DNA of 64,000 nucleotides, taken from positions 62,001 to 126,000 of the forward strand of contig CAVWLJ010000018.1 in assembly GCA_963755755.1 (NCBI GenBank), read 5' to 3'. The notes below the pieces were generated by a model. The model worked only from the letters and a program-made list of their open reading frames with translations. It was not told the origin of the DNA and did not search any database. The position numbers and the translations under genes are program-made. The number at the start of each line of letters is the position of its first letter. Position 1 is the first letter of the stretch. This DNA is from DATKNA01 sp963755755. Lineage in GTDB: Bacteria; Actinomycetota; Actinomycetes; Actinomycetales; Kineosporiaceae. This document shows, one piece after another, positions 25,970 through 36,495 of the stretch.

Positions 25970-27021
25970 CGAGGTCCCGCAGCTCGCCGACGCACCGACC
26001 GCGAGCGCAGCGGGGCGCTCCCCGTGCCGGCGCCGGACCTCATGCCCGTGAGTAGCTCCTCGAGGGCCGCCACCGCGTCGAGCTGCGGCGTCCAGCCCAG
26101 CTCCCGCCGGGCCCGCTCGCTGCTCAGCAGCGGGACGGTGAAGGCGAGGTCGAGCCAGCCCGGGTCGAGCGGCTGCACGCCGAGCTTCCAGGTGGCGGCG
26201 ACCAGCCCGCGCAGCGCGGGCCGCGGCGCCGGGATCAGCCGGGCTCCGAGCGCGGCGGCGATCCGGGACGCCGTGAGCGGGGGGTCCGCCGCGAGGTTGA
26301 AGGCCCCGCCGGCCCGCTGCTGCAGGGCGAGGGCGATCGCGTCGGCGACGTCCGGGGTGTGCACGGCCTGGATGACGAGGTCGGGCGGCAGCGGCACGAC
26401 CTTCACCAGGGACAGCGCGGACGAGGGCACCATCGGGGGCAGCCCGTAGCGGAGCAGCCCGCTCCCGGCGTCGTGCTGCACGACGAGCGCGGGCCGCATC
26501 CGGGTGACGATCAGGCGGCCGGTGCCGGTCTTCTCGTACGTGTCGAGGAGGCGCTCGGCGGCCACCTTCTCCTTGCTGTACGCGAGCGAGGCGATGCCGT
26601 CGGTCGGGTACGACTCGTCGACCCTGACCGGCTCGCCGTCGGCGTCCGGGGGAGGCGCGGGGGAGTAGACGCCGAGCGACGAGAGGTGCACGAGCTGGCC
26701 GACGCCCGCCGCGTCCGCGGCCCGGAGCACCGCCTCGGTGCCCTCGATACCGACCCGGTCGAGGTACCCGGTGACGTGGCTCGGCTGGAAGCCCCAGGCG
26801 AGGTGGACGACGGCGTCCGCCCCGGCGAAGACGTCCTTCAACCGGGCCGTGGCGCCCGACTGGGCGACGTCGAGCGCCACCCAGGTCGCATGCCGGTACG
26901 GCTCGTCGTCGCGCGGCGGACGCCGGACCACGCCGACGATCTCGTGCCCGCCGTCGGCGAGGAGCCGCCGCAGCAGCGAGGTGCCGAGATTGCCGGAGAG
27001 ACCGGTGACGACGATGCGCAT
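25932..27021 (-). CDS. NAD-dependent epimerase/dehydratase family protein, late frame break
   Basis: The Rossmann start is MRIVVTGLSGNLGTSLLRRL. The SDR-type middle has LVHLSSLGVYSP and the catalytic Tyr-Lys pair in SLAYSKEKVAAERLL. The C-terminal half resembles extended SDRs (AFNLAADPPLT and RRELGWTPQLDAVAALEELL). The last 20 residues (ELRDLVTRGPISHRRLP) lie one frame over after a break near 26005. It is convergent with, and overlaps, the HPP gene by 38 bp. The substrate is unknown. Confidence 0.8.
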
Positions 27022-27124
27022 ACCGGTGCGCTACCCCGGCCGGTTCCGGTTCACTCCTGCCCACTTTCGGGGCCCTCGTTCCCCTCCTCCCGGTCCGTCC
27101 AGGTACTCGACGTACCGTGGAGAG

Positions 27125-28250
27125 GTGTCCGTCGTCTCCGCGGCGGCCCGGCGCCGCTGGGCGGTGGTCGTCGCCGGGACCGCGCTCCTCGTCGCCGCGC
27201 CGTCCCTGGCGGCGGCCGCCGTCTCGGTCGCGAACCGGCCCGCGTCGGTGCCCGCGCCGGCGAGCCTGGTGCGCCGCGCGCTCGCCTCGGCGTCCGTCGC
27301 CGCACCAGGGTCTGGCGGAGAGCCGGGGGACGCTGGGGCTGCCCGACGTCCGGCAGTTCGGGGAGGTCGCGGCCCTGCTGGGGAGCACGACGCGCGAGCG
27401 CGTCTGGTGGCAGGACGCCGGCCACTGGCGGGTCGCGCAACTGCTGAGCACCGGCGAGCAGGACGTCTACGCGCCCGGCGACGGCACGATCGTGAGCTGG
27501 GACTACGAGCGGAATCTGCGCCGCACCACGTTCGGCGCCGGATCCGTCCGGCTGCCCGCGTGTCGACGACCTCGCCCCGCCGCAGGCGGCGCGCCGGCTG
27601 CTCGCCGCGCTCGACCCCGCCGATCATCTCAGCGCCGTCGCCGGCCGGCGGATCGCGGGCATCCAGGGGGCGCGGGCTGCGGGTCGTGCCCGCCTCGGCG
27701 TCGAGCACGATCGGCTCGGTCGACGTCTGGGTCGATCCGGCGTCCGGCCTGCCGCTCGCCCTCACCGTGCGCGACCGCGGCGGCGCGATCGCGTTCGAGA
27801 CCTCCTTCCTCGACGTCGCCCTGACGAGGCCGTCCGACGCCGACACCGCCGTGCCGGCGTCACCCGGCGCCCGCCTCGAGTCCGCCGACGCGCCGGACAT
27901 CATCGCGCTCGTCGACCGCTACGAGCGCGCCCTGCTGCCGCAGCGCCTCGCCGGGCAACCGCGGACGCCGGGAGTGCTGCGAGGCACCGCCACCTACGGG
28001 CAGGGGCTCGCACGGTTCGTCGTCGTCCCGCTGCCGCCCGGCCCCGCGAGCGACGTCCTGGACGCCGCCCGGCTGCGCGCTCCCGTGGAGGACGTGCCCG
28101 GCGGGCAGCTCGTCACCCTCGACACCGGCGTCGTCACCGCCACCGTCGCGCTCGGCGAACACGGGCAGCTCCTACCTCGTCGCGGGCCTGGTCACGAGGG
28201 ACGTCGTCCGCGCCGCGGGACGGCAGCTGCTGACCGGAGCCGCGTCGTGA
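27125..28250 (+). CDS. Exported LolA/RseB-like protein, several frame breaks
   Basis: GTG 27125 opens a signal sequence (RRRWAVVVAGTALLVAAPSLAAAA). The next parts, in changing frames, have GLPDVRQFGEVAALLGSTTR, VWWQDAGHWRVAQLLSTGEQ, YAPGDGTIVSWDYERN and VDVWVDPASGLPLALTVRDR. They resemble the LolA/MucB beta-sheet fold. The end (SYLVAGLVTRDVVRAAGRQL) leads to a TGA that overlaps the GTG of the ABC ATPase. Breaks lie near 27305, 27560, 27660 and 28165. It probably acts outside the membrane with the transporter; the ligand is unknown. Confidence 0.65.
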
Positions 28251-29185
28251 GCGACGCCGTCCTGCGCACGCAGGGGCTCACGAAGCGCTTCGGGTCGTTC
28301 ACCGCGGTGGACCACGTCGACCTCGAGGTGCCCGCCGGCGCCCGCTACGGGTTCCTCGGCCCCAACGGCTCGGGGAAGACGACGACGGTGCGGATGCTCC
28401 TCGGTCTGGTCTACGCCACCGAGGGCAGCATCGAGGTGCTCGGCCGGCCCGTGCCGAAGCAGCTGCGGCAGGTGCTGCCGCGCGTCGGCGCGCTGGTCGA
28501 GGGGCCCGCCGCGTACGCGCACCTCTCGGCGGCCGCGAACCTCACGCTGATGGACGCCGCCGCGCCGTGGGCGGGCCACCGCCCCCGCGGCGTCGGCCGT
28601 GACCGGCGGCGGCGCGTGCACGAGGCGCTGGAGGTCGTCGGGCTCTCCGGGGTGGGCCGGCGGCCGGTCAAGGCGTTCTCGCTCGGCATGCGGCAACGGC
28701 TCGGGATCGCCGGTGCGCTGCTGCGCCGCCCCGAGCTCCTCGTGCTGGACGAACCGACGAACGGCCTGGACCCGCAGGGGATCATCGAGATGCGGGAGCT
28801 GCTGATCCGGCTCAACGAGACCGGGACGACGGTGTTCCTCTCCAGCCACGTGCTGGCGGAGGTCGAGGCGCTGTGCACCCAGGTCGGGATCATGGACCAT
28901 GGGCGGCTCGTCGCCCAGGAGCAGCTCGAGGCGCTGCGCCGGCCCACCGGACGGGTGCTCGTCGAGCTCGACGACGCGTCCGCCGCGAAGGACGTGTTCG
29001 ACGGACGGGTCGAGTCCGCCGCCGGCCGCCGGCTGGTGGTCGACGGGCTGCCGGTGGCCGAGGTGACCCGCCGGCTCGTCGGCGCCGGGCTCGCCGTGCA
29101 CGAGGCGCGGGCCGAGCGGCAGACCCTGGAGGACGTCGTGCTCTCCCTGACCGGGCCGGGGTCGGACCGGGTGGACGCCGCATGA
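28247..29185 (+). CDS. ABC transporter ATP-binding protein
   Basis: This 312-residue ATPase has Walker A FLGPNGSGKTTT, signature AFSLGMRQRLGIAG, Walker B LLVLDEPTNGLDPQG and the switch His in LSSHVLAEVE. The last third is a variable domain of the DUF4162 kind. The sequence resembles NatA/CcmA-type export ATPases and the ATPase domain of the fusion at 40-43 kb. Its GTG overlaps the upstream stop (GTGA), and its stop overlaps the permease start (ATGA). Confidence 0.9.
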   Translation: MSDAVLRTQGLTKRFGSFTAVDHVDLEVPAGARYGFLGPNGSGKTTTVRMLLGLVYATEGSIEVLGRPVPKQLRQVLPRVGALVEGPAAYAHLSAAANLTLMDAAAPWAGHRPRGVGRDRRRRVHEALEVVGLSGVGRRPVKAFSLGMRQRLGIAGALLRRPELLVLDEPTNGLDPQGIIEMRELLIRLNETGTTVFLSSHVLAEVEALCTQVGIMDHGRLVAQEQLEALRRPTGRVLVELDDASAAKDVFDGRVESAAGRRLVVDGLPVAEVTRRLVGAGLAVHEARAERQTLEDVVLSLTGPGSDRVDAA

Positions 29186-30003
29186 TCGGCGTCGAGCTCG
29201 TCAAGCTCGTGCGGCGCCCCCGGACGTGGGTGTCCGTGCTCCTGCTGTGCCTGCTGCCGACCGTGGTCGCGGTCTTCCTCGCGGTGTCCCGGATCGCGCC
29301 GCGGCCCGGCGAGGGGCCCGCGTTCCTCTCCGCCGTGCTGTCGAACGGGCAGCTCTACCCGGCCGCGGCGCTCGGCATCGTGCTGCCGATCTTCCTGCCG
29401 GTCTCCGTGGCCGTCGTGGCCGGTGACTCGATCGCGGGCGAGGCGAGCGCGGGGACCCTGCGCTACCTGCTCGTCCGCGCCGTCGGCCGTACCCGGCTGC
29501 TCGTCGCGAAGCTCGCCGCCGTGATCGTGTACACGGTGGTCGCCGTCGTCGCGGTCGCCGTCACCGGCTACGTCGTCGGGGTCAACCTCTTCGGCAGCAA
29601 CCCCGAGGCGCTGACCTACGCGACGTCCACGGTCTCCGGGACGCCGCTCACCACGGCGGAGCTGCTCGAGCGGACGGCGCTCATGGTCGCGTACATCGGC
29701 TGGTCGATGCTCGGGGTCGCCGCGGTGTCGTTGTTCCTCTCGACGGTCACCGACTCCTCGCTCGGGGCGGCGCTCGGCGGTCTCGCGGTGCTCGTCGGCA
29801 GCACGGTGCTCGTGACGCTGGACGCCGCCGGCGGCGTCCGGGACTGGCTGCCGACGCGGTACTGGCTCGCCTGGGTGGACCTGTTCCGGGACCCGATCCT
29901 GTGGCACGACGTGCAGCGCGGAGTGCTCGTGCAGGGGTTCTACATCGTCGTCCTGCTGGGCGCCGCCTGGGCCAACTTCGCCACCCGCGACGTCACGAGC
30001 TGA
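29182..30003 (+). CDS. ABC-2 type permease
   Basis: This 273-residue membrane protein has six hydrophobic segments. After the second comes AGDSIAGEASAGTLRYLLVRA, the usual ABC-2 permease turn. The C-terminus WLPTRYWLAWVDLFRDPILW closely matches the second ABC-2 permease in the window (LLPTHYQYSWVDLLGSTIVW), so the two are paralogues. It forms the membrane part of the complex with the preceding ATPase. Confidence 0.88.
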   Translation: MIGVELVKLVRRPRTWVSVLLLCLLPTVVAVFLAVSRIAPRPGEGPAFLSAVLSNGQLYPAAALGIVLPIFLPVSVAVVAGDSIAGEASAGTLRYLLVRAVGRTRLLVAKLAAVIVYTVVAVVAVAVTGYVVGVNLFGSNPEALTYATSTVSGTPLTTAELLERTALMVAYIGWSMLGVAAVSLFLSTVTDSSLGAALGGLAVLVGSTVLVTLDAAGGVRDWLPTRYWLAWVDLFRDPILWHDVQRGVLVQGFYIVVLLGAAWANFATRDVTS

Positions 30004-30839
30004 CCCGCTCGCGACTGAGCTTGATCAGCGCGGAGGAGGGGGTGCGGAGGGCCGCGCACTGCGACGGGCGGGGGGCGGCGGCCAGCGGTGTGGGGGCGAT
30101 GGCGCGGGCGACGACGCCGGCGACGAGCGGGTCGTCGGGCAGGCCGCTGTGGTTCACCCGGTCGTCGCGGCAGACCGCCTGGAGCTCGACGTCCACGGCC
30201 CCTTCGAGCCGGCCCGAGCTCGGCGGCGTGACGACGTCGTCCTGCGTCGTCCACACGCTCACCCAGCGCGGGCCGGGGATCGCGCCGACGGGGAGGCCGC
30301 GCAGCAGGTCGCTGTCCGGCGCGAGCTGCCGGCAGGCGGTCGGGCACTGGTCGGGCGCGAGCTGCGCCGCGAGGTTCGCGACCTCCGTGCCGTGGTGCGG
30401 CGATCCGAGGGTGACGATGCGGCGGGCCTGCGCCGCACCGCCGAACCGGTCCGCCCAGATGCGGGCGACGACACCGCCGGCCGAGTAGCCGACGACGTCG
30501 ACCGACGGCGCGCCTGCGGTCGAGCAGCCCGCGCACCGTCGTCTCGAGCGCGCGCGCCTGGGCGGTCAGATCACCGGTGCCGTTCCCGACGGCCCGGACG
30601 ACGCGGACGTCGCGTCCGGTGGCCGTGCGCAGTTTCGCGGCCAGGCGCTCGAGCGACGTCGTGCTGCCGCCGTACCCCGGCAGCAGCAGCACCGGGCCCG
30701 GTTCCTGGCGCGCGGTCGCGCTCGGCGCGGGTTGGGCGGCCTCGGCGGAGCCGATGAGGGCGCGGACGGCGACCACGCCCGCGACGAGGACGAGCAGCAG
30801 TGCTGCCGCGGCGACGACCAGCCGGCGGCGGGGACTCAT
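29993..30839 (-). CDS. Membrane-anchored or exported lipase-like hydrolase, one frame break
   Basis: A signal anchor (RRRLVVAAAALLLVLVAGVVAV) is followed by VLLLPGYGGSTTSLERLAAK, the lipase-type oxyanion loop. The nucleophile elbow VDVVGYSAGGVVARIWAD and VTLGSPHHGTEVANLA follow, with a late Asp/His region (VWTTQDDVVTPP and RDDRVNHSGLPDD). A break near 30512 separates the first and second parts. This matches LipA/LipB-like class 2 lipases acting outside the cell. Its end overlaps the permease by 11 bp in convergent orientation. Confidence 0.75.
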
Positions 30840-31008
30840 GCGCTCACCCGCGCCCCGGAACGCGCATATCGGTCACGCTCTCCATTGACGCACGGCCGCG
30901 TCGGACGCGGTGCTCGCGAGGGGCCTGTCAGCGGCGAGGTAGCCGGCGAGAAGCGTTCGCGCCCACCCGCTCCGGCGTCCGCCGGTCCCGGTCGGCATCC
31001 TGGACGTC

Positions 31009-31434
31009 GTGGAACCCGACCTGGTCGTCACGCCCGCCCTGACGATCCCGGGCCGGGAACTGCGGTGGCGGTTCTCGCGGTCCAGCGGCCCGGGCGGGCA
31101 GGGCGTGAACACGACCGACTCGCGGGTCGAGCTGTCGTGGGAGCCGGGCACCTCGGCCGCCCTCGGTCCTGTTCCGCTCGAGCGGCTCCGGACCAGGCTC
31201 GCCGGGCGGATGGCGGACGGCGTCGTGACCGTCGCGGCCTCGGAGTTCCGGTCGCAGCTGCGCAACCGGGAGGCCGCGCGAGCCCGGCTCGCGGCGCTGG
31301 TGAGGGACGCCGTCGCACCGCCGCCGGCGACGCGGCGTGCCAGCCGGCCCAGCGTGGGGCAGCGGCGCCGGCGCCTGGAGGACAAGCGCCGGCGCTCGGA
31401 GACGAAGCGTCTGCGCCGGCCGGACGGCTACTGA
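31009..31434 (+). CDS. arfB: Alternative ribosome-rescue factor ArfB (peptidyl-tRNA hydrolase)
   Basis: This 141-residue protein has the class-I release factor domain with RSSGPGGQGVNTTDSRVEL; the GGQ (residues 29-31) enters the peptidyl-transferase centre. The basic, flexible tail (RRASRPSVGQRRRRLEDKRR) would lie in the mRNA channel of stalled ribosomes. The length and lack of codon-recognition domains distinguish it from RF1/RF2. The start is GTG 31009. Confidence 0.92.
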   Translation: MEPDLVVTPALTIPGRELRWRFSRSSGPGGQGVNTTDSRVELSWEPGTSAALGPVPLERLRTRLAGRMADGVVTVAASEFRSQLRNREAARARLAALVRDAVAPPPATRRASRPSVGQRRRRLEDKRRRSETKRLRRPDGY

Positions 31435-32767
31435 TCAGGATTTCTGCGGGTCAGGAACCTTGATCTCCAACTCGGCGGTTCTGCTCCCGGCCGGCCTGTG
31501 TGGCGTTGCTCCGCACGGGCTGGGCCTCACCGAGGCCTTGCGACGTGACCTGGAACCGATCGTTACGAAGTCCCTGCTGCAGGTACCGCGCGACCACGAG
31601 AGCCCTGCGCCTGGAGAGCGTCAGGTTGTGGGCCTCGGGCCCCGTGCTGTCCGTGTAGCCGGTGACGGCGATCGCCCCGTACCGCTTCTGGGCGACGAGC
31701 GCGGCGATGACCAGGTCCAGGGCGTGCTTGGCCTGCGGGCGCAGGGTGTACTGGTCCGTCTCGAAGAGCACGTGGTTGGTGAAGTTGAAGGTGTTGGTCT
31801 TGGGGTCGAACGTCGGCCGCGTTTCGACCGCCGCGGCCGACGGCCGTGGCGTGCTGCTCGCCCGCGGCTTGTGGGTGGTGCTGGCCGACGGGCGGGGTTT
31901 CGACGCCGCGACCGGCTCCTGCTTGTTGCGGACGCCTACGACCACGTAGGTGACCAGGAGGCCGGCGACCACGAGCATCACCGCACCCGCGAGGAGCGCC
32001 CGGACCATGCGGACCCTGCGCGGCAGGGGCGCCTTCGGGACCTCGGCCTTCGGCTTCGCCTTGCCCGGTTCCTGCCCGCTCCCGTGGTGACCCGGCTGCT
32101 GGCCGGGCTGATGATTGGCGTGGCCGGGTTCGCGGCCGCCCGAGCGCCCCCCGCGCCCGCCCGCTCCCGAGGGGTCGGCCGCACCGCCGACGAGCGCTTC
32201 CTCGAACGATGCCGGCTGCTGGCGTTCCTGCCGCTCCTGGCGCTGCTGGCCCACGCTGAGCTTGCCCTCCGGGGAGGGGATCGTCGCCCGCAGCGCGGCG
32301 ACGACCGGTCCGGCGGCGCCCGCGGACCGGAGGTCGATCCGCCGGGCCACGCCGTCGAAGAGCTCGCGCAGGGCCGCGACGTCCGGCCACACCTCGAGGT
32401 TCGTGACGACCGCCCCGTCATGCCTGATGATCACTCGCGCGGCCACGGCACCGGGTCGTCCGGGCGGCGGCGCACCGAGGAACTCCTGCGTCTGCAGCCC
32501 CTCGAGGATCGCCTCGTCCGTGACGCTCTCCGGCGTCAGGTAGCGGTGGCGGGAGACGTACCGCAACGCGCCGAAGGCGCCGAACACGCGCGCGACCCCG
32601 AGCCACACGTCGTCGCGCCCCGCGAGCTCGAGGTGCAGCGGTGGGACCGCGACGCGCGCGTCGGGGGCGAGGATCGCCACGAACCGGTCGGCCGACCGGT
32701 CGTTCCATGCGGCGAGGAGCTCGGCCACGGGAGCCGGGATCGCCACCTGCTGCGCGCGGTCGGCCAC
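31435..32767 (-). CDS. SnoaL-like domain fused through a membrane helix to an OmpA-type domain
   Basis: The protein of about 440 residues has four parts. Residues 1-150 resemble a SnoaL/NTF2 fold (PAPVAELLAAWNDRSADRF, then VTNLEVWPDVAALRELFDG). A Gln/Gly/His-rich linker follows. One membrane helix (VRALLAGAVMLVVAGLLVTYVVV, split here) comes next. The outer C-terminal OmpA domain has VLFETDQYTLRPQAKHALD and the peptidoglycan-contact block LSRRRALVVARYLQ. A one-base break just before the end changes EIKVP to GDQGS; the corrected stop is at 31435. The SnoaL part would be cytoplasmic. The role is unknown. Confidence 0.75.
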
Positions 32768-32882
32768 CGTCCTCCTCCGTCGTTCGGCCTAGCTCGAACG
32801 GTCCGCCCCCGGCATCGTCCCGTCGGTTGCCTCTCGACGCTGCGTGGGGCGAGACAACAGTCGGTGTCCGAGGTCGTCCGCG

Positions 32883-33945
32883 TCAAGCCGGGCCGGGTGC
32901 GGGTCTCGACAGGCTTCCCCCGCTGCCGGTCGCGGCTCGCTGCAGGCGGTCCGCGACCGCGGCCGCGAGGGCCCCGCCGCCGGTCGGCGCGCACCGCGAC
33001 GACGGTGGGCAGACCGAGCGCGTCCGCCTCCCGGAGGGCCCGGTAGAGCCCGCGCGCGTACGCCTCGTCGTCGTCCGGGGCGCCCAACCGGACCACGCCG
33101 GGCGGCGTGGCCACGACCGCCGGAGCGAGGAGTCCGGCGGCGGGGGGCGAGCCCGGGGCGGGAGGCGGTCCGAGCAGCTCGCGGGCCTGCTGCTCGTCCG
33201 TCGCGAGGAGCACCCGCGCGGTCGGCGCGTAGTGCGCGGCCAGCGTTCCCGGCGCGCGCACCTGGCTGCGCCGCGTCGCCACCGGGACGCCGCCGGCGCG
33301 CTCGACGTCCGCGGGTCCGATCGCGCCCGGGCGCAGGACCACGGGCTGCGGACCGGTGCAGTCGAGGATCGTGGACTCCAGCCCGACCCGGCTGGGTCCG
33401 CCGTCGAGCACGACGTCGAGACCCTCGGCGAGCGCGTCGCCGAGCTCCTCGAGCACGTGCGCGGCATCCGTCGGGCTGACCCGCCCGAACCGGTTCGCGG
33501 ACGGCGCGGCCACGCCGCCGCCGAACGAGGCGAGGAGAGCCTGCGCCACGGGGTGGTCCGGCGCGCGCAGCCCGACCGTCGGCTGACCGCCCGTGACGTG
33601 GTCGCCGGCGCGCGGTCCGCGGGGCACGACCAGCGTCAGCGGTCCCGGCCAGAGCGCGCCCGCCAGGCGGAGGGCGTAGTCCGGGACATCGCCGACCCAG
33701 CCGTCGAGCGCGTCGAGGCCGGCCACGTGGACGATGAGCGGATGGTCGGCGGGCCGACCCTTGACCGCGTAGACCCGGGCGACGGCGACCGCGTTCTCGG
33801 CGTCCGCGGCCAGGCCGTAGACGGTCTCGGTGGGCAGTCCGACGAGCCCGCCCCGGCGCAACGCCGCGACGGCCACCGAGACGTCGGTGGTCGACGACGT
33901 CAGCCTCGGGACGCGGAGGGCGGGCACGCCAGCAGTCTGGCGCAC
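32883..33945 (-). CDS. L-threonylcarbamoyladenylate synthase (Sua5/YrdC), one frame break
   Basis: The YrdC core has GLVGLPTETVYGLAADAEN, the nucleotide-binding YAVKGRPADHPLIVH, and PSANRFGRVSPT. The Sua5-specific C-terminal domain follows (RAPGTLAAHYAPTARVLLAT and DEAYARGLYRALREADALGL). The end (ALAAAVADRLQRAATGSGG) lies one frame over after a break near 32990. The enzyme makes threonylcarbamoyl-AMP for the t6A modification of tRNAs. The start may be the ATG at 33945 or a GTG at 33927. Confidence 0.9.
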
Positions 33946-33975
33946 CCGCCCGGGGATCTCGTGCCGCGGTGGAGC

Positions 33976-34185
33976 TCAGAGACCGAGCTTGCCGCCGATG
34001 TTCTTCGCCGCGTCGCCGAGACCGCCCTGGGTGAGCTGGCTCGGGTCGACACCGTGCTGCTTGAGGAGGTCGGCGTGCTGGTCGGTGTCGATCGTGTCCG
34101 GCAGGTGCTGCGAGACGGCCTGAGCCTTGTCGCCCTGACCGTGCTGGTTGAGGAAGTCCACGACCTGGTTCTTCTGGATCTGCAT
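33976..34185 (-). CDS. Small conserved helical protein
   Basis: This 69-residue protein has QIQKNQVVDFLNQHGQGDKA, then DTIDTDQHADLLKQHGVDPS and a Gly-rich end GGLGDAAKNIGGKLGL. The pattern of a short helix, an acidic 'D-T-D' turn and a second helix recurs in small actinobacterial proteins of unknown role. It lies 30 bp upstream of the Sua5 gene on the same strand. Confidence 0.6.
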   Translation of the reverse strand: MQIQKNQVVDFLNQHGQGDKAQAVSQHLPDTIDTDQHADLLKQHGVDPSQLTQGGLGDAAKNIGGKLGL

Positions 34186-34240
34186 GAGGCGCCGGTACCC
34201 ACCCCGTCACTCGGCAAACCGCCGTCGTCATCATCGAGGG

Positions 34241-35497
34241 GTGCCTTCCCCGAACCCGCCGGCCACGGCCGAGCCCGACGGCGAGCCCGACCTCGACGTC
34301 GACGTGGCGATCGTCGGCGCAGGGCCGGCCGGTTCCGCCGCCGCGCTCGCCGTCCTCGCCGCGCGGCCGGGCGCGCGCGTCGCGCTGCTGGACCGCGCGG
34401 CGTTCCCCCGGGACAAGACGTGCGGGGACGGGGTCGCGCCGCAGGTGCTCGACGTCCTCGCCCGGCTCGGCGTCCGGGGGCTGCTGGACGACTGGCCGGG
34501 CGTGGACCGGCTCGAGCTCGGGTACCCGGGCGGCGCCTGGCTGCAGGGGCGGGTGGCCCGCCCGAACTACGTCGTCCCGCGGGCCGTGCTGGATGCCCGG
34601 CTCGTCGAGGCCGCCGTGGCGCGCGGCGCGCGCCTGCTGCAGCGGCGCGTGCGGACCCTCCACGCGGACGGCGAGGCGGTGGTCGCCGCCGGCGTCCGGG
34701 CACCGATCGTGGTGGGGGCGGACGGTGCCTCGTCCGTGGTGCGGGCGTACCTGGCGCCGCCGGGCGGCGGTCACACCGCCATCGCACTGCGCGGTTACGC
34801 GCCGGTGCGGGCGGAGCTCGACGGCGCGCAGGTCATCGCCTTCGACCCGGACGGGGCGTGGCCGGCCTACGCGTGGTCGTTCCCGATCGGCGACGGCCGC
34901 GCGAACGTCGGCTACGGAGAGATCCTCCCGCTCGACGGGCGCCCGGGGCCGACGCGCAAGCACCTCGCCGACCGGCTGGACACCCTGTTGCCCGGCGCGT
35001 CCGAGGGCGGGACGGCGTGGCGCGGGCACCACCTGCCGCTGTCGACGACCCGCTGGCGGCAGCCGGACGGCTGCGTCCTGCTCGCCGGCGACGCGCTCGG
35101 CCTGATCAACCCGCTGACCGGGGAGGGCATCCACGCAGCCGTGCTGAGCGGCGCGTACGCCGGGCTCGCCGCGGCGGCCGCGCTGCGCGCCGGCGCTCCG
35201 GAACGGCGGGCGCGCGCTACCGCGCGCGCACTGCGGAGCCGGTACGGCCGGCACTGGCGGCACATGGCCCTGCTGGCCGCCGCCACCCGGCGGCACGCGC
35301 CCGACGGCGGCGGCCGCGAGCCGGGCGGCCGCGGACGCCGGCTCGTCACGGCGGCTCTGGTCGCCGGCCACGACCAGCGGGTGTTCGACGACCTCGCCGA
35401 GCTCGGCCTGGCCGAGGGCCCGCTGACCGCGCGTGCCGTCAGCGGCCTGCTGCGGGAGCTGGTGCGTTCGCGCGGATGGCGTCCAGCGTCTCCATGA
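34241..35497 (+). CDS. Geranylgeranyl reductase family flavoprotein
   Basis: This 418-residue protein has the FAD dinucleotide site VAIVGAGPAGSAAAL near residues 22-36. The conserved FPRDKTCGDGVAPQVLD follows, then GADGASSVVR and the second FAD motif CVLLAGDALGLINPLTGEGI. Family members reduce isoprenoid double bonds of menaquinone or phospholipid precursors, or act on natural products. The start is GTG 34241 with GAGGG just upstream. Its end overlaps the convergent dehydrogenase gene by 59 bp. Confidence 0.88.
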   Translation: MPSPNPPATAEPDGEPDLDVDVAIVGAGPAGSAAALAVLAARPGARVALLDRAAFPRDKTCGDGVAPQVLDVLARLGVRGLLDDWPGVDRLELGYPGGAWLQGRVARPNYVVPRAVLDARLVEAAVARGARLLQRRVRTLHADGEAVVAAGVRAPIVVGADGASSVVRAYLAPPGGGHTAIALRGYAPVRAELDGAQVIAFDPDGAWPAYAWSFPIGDGRANVGYGEILPLDGRPGPTRKHLADRLDTLLPGASEGGTAWRGHHLPLSTTRWRQPDGCVLLAGDALGLINPLTGEGIHAAVLSGAYAGLAAAAALRAGAPERRARATARALRSRYGRHWRHMALLAAATRRHAPDGGGREPGGRGRRLVTAALVAGHDQRVFDDLAELGLAEGPLTARAVSGLLRELVRSRGWRPASP

Positions 35498-36441
35498 TCG
35501 AGACCGTCTCGTCGGGCGGCAGCGCCGGGCTCTCGCTGAGCCCCTCCCGCACGCAGCGGACGACCTCCGCCGCCTGGTAGCGCAATCCCTTGCCGGGGCC
35601 CTGCAGCGTGGGCTCGGGCTCGAACCGCTCCGGCTCCGCGCCCCGGCGGCGGAGCGTGAACGAGGTCGGCGCGTAGAAGACCGGGTCGACGTCGATCGAC
35701 GCGAGCTCGCCGCTGATGGCGGCACGGCACGGCGTGGCCGCCCACAGCGTGCAGGTGACCAGTGCCTGGACGCCGTCGCCGTACTGCAGGACGGCGGACG
35801 TCTGGCCGTCGACGCCGGTGAAGGCGGGGTCGATGCGGCTCGTCACCGTCGTCGGTGCGCCGAGCACCATGTGCGCCCACGAGACGGGGTAGATGCCGAG
35901 GTCGAGCAGGGCCCCGCCGCCGAGCTCGGGCGCGTAGAGCCGGTGCGTGGGGTCGGGCGCGAAGAACTGCCCGTGGTCGACGCTGACCTGCACGACCCGC
36001 CCGAGGGCGCCGTCGGCCACGAGCTCGCGGATCTTCACGGTGTGCGGCAGGAAGCGCGTCCACATCGCCTCCAGGCAGAAGACGCCGGCGGCGCGGGCGG
36101 CGTCGACGACCTGGCGGGCCTCGGCGGCGTCCATGGTGAACGGCTTCTCGACCAGCACGTGCTTGCCGTGCGCGATCGCCGCCAGGGCGTTCTCCGCGTG
36201 CAGCGGGTGCGGCGTCGCGACGTAGACGGCGTCGACGTCCTCGTCCGCGACGAGCGCCTCGTAGCTCGGGTGCCGGTGCGGGACGTCGAAGGCGTCGCCG
36301 AACCGGTCGGCGGACTCCTGGCTGCGCGACCCGATGGCGACGAGCTCGCGCGCCCTCGACCGCCGGCAGGTCCGTGGCGAACGACCGCGCGATCCCGCCC
36401 GTGCCGATGATCCCGAACCGCACGGTCCCGTTGGCGTCCAT
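35439..36441 (-). CDS. Gfo/Idh/MocA family oxidoreductase, early frame break
   Basis: The N-terminus has VRFGIIGTGGIARSFATDLP, a NAD(P) Rossmann site. After a break near 36355 the frame resumes with the family core: the EKP signature in VLVEKPFTMDAAEARQVV, FCLEAMWTRFLPHTVKI, and GALLDLGIYPVSWAHMVLGA with the catalytic-region Asp and His-like positions. Members oxidise or reduce sugars and inositols. The substrate cannot be told. Confidence 0.85.
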
Positions 36442-36495
36442 GGCCGCGGACCCTACTCCCGGCCGCCGACGGCGCCGGGGGAGCGCGCGCTCGGG

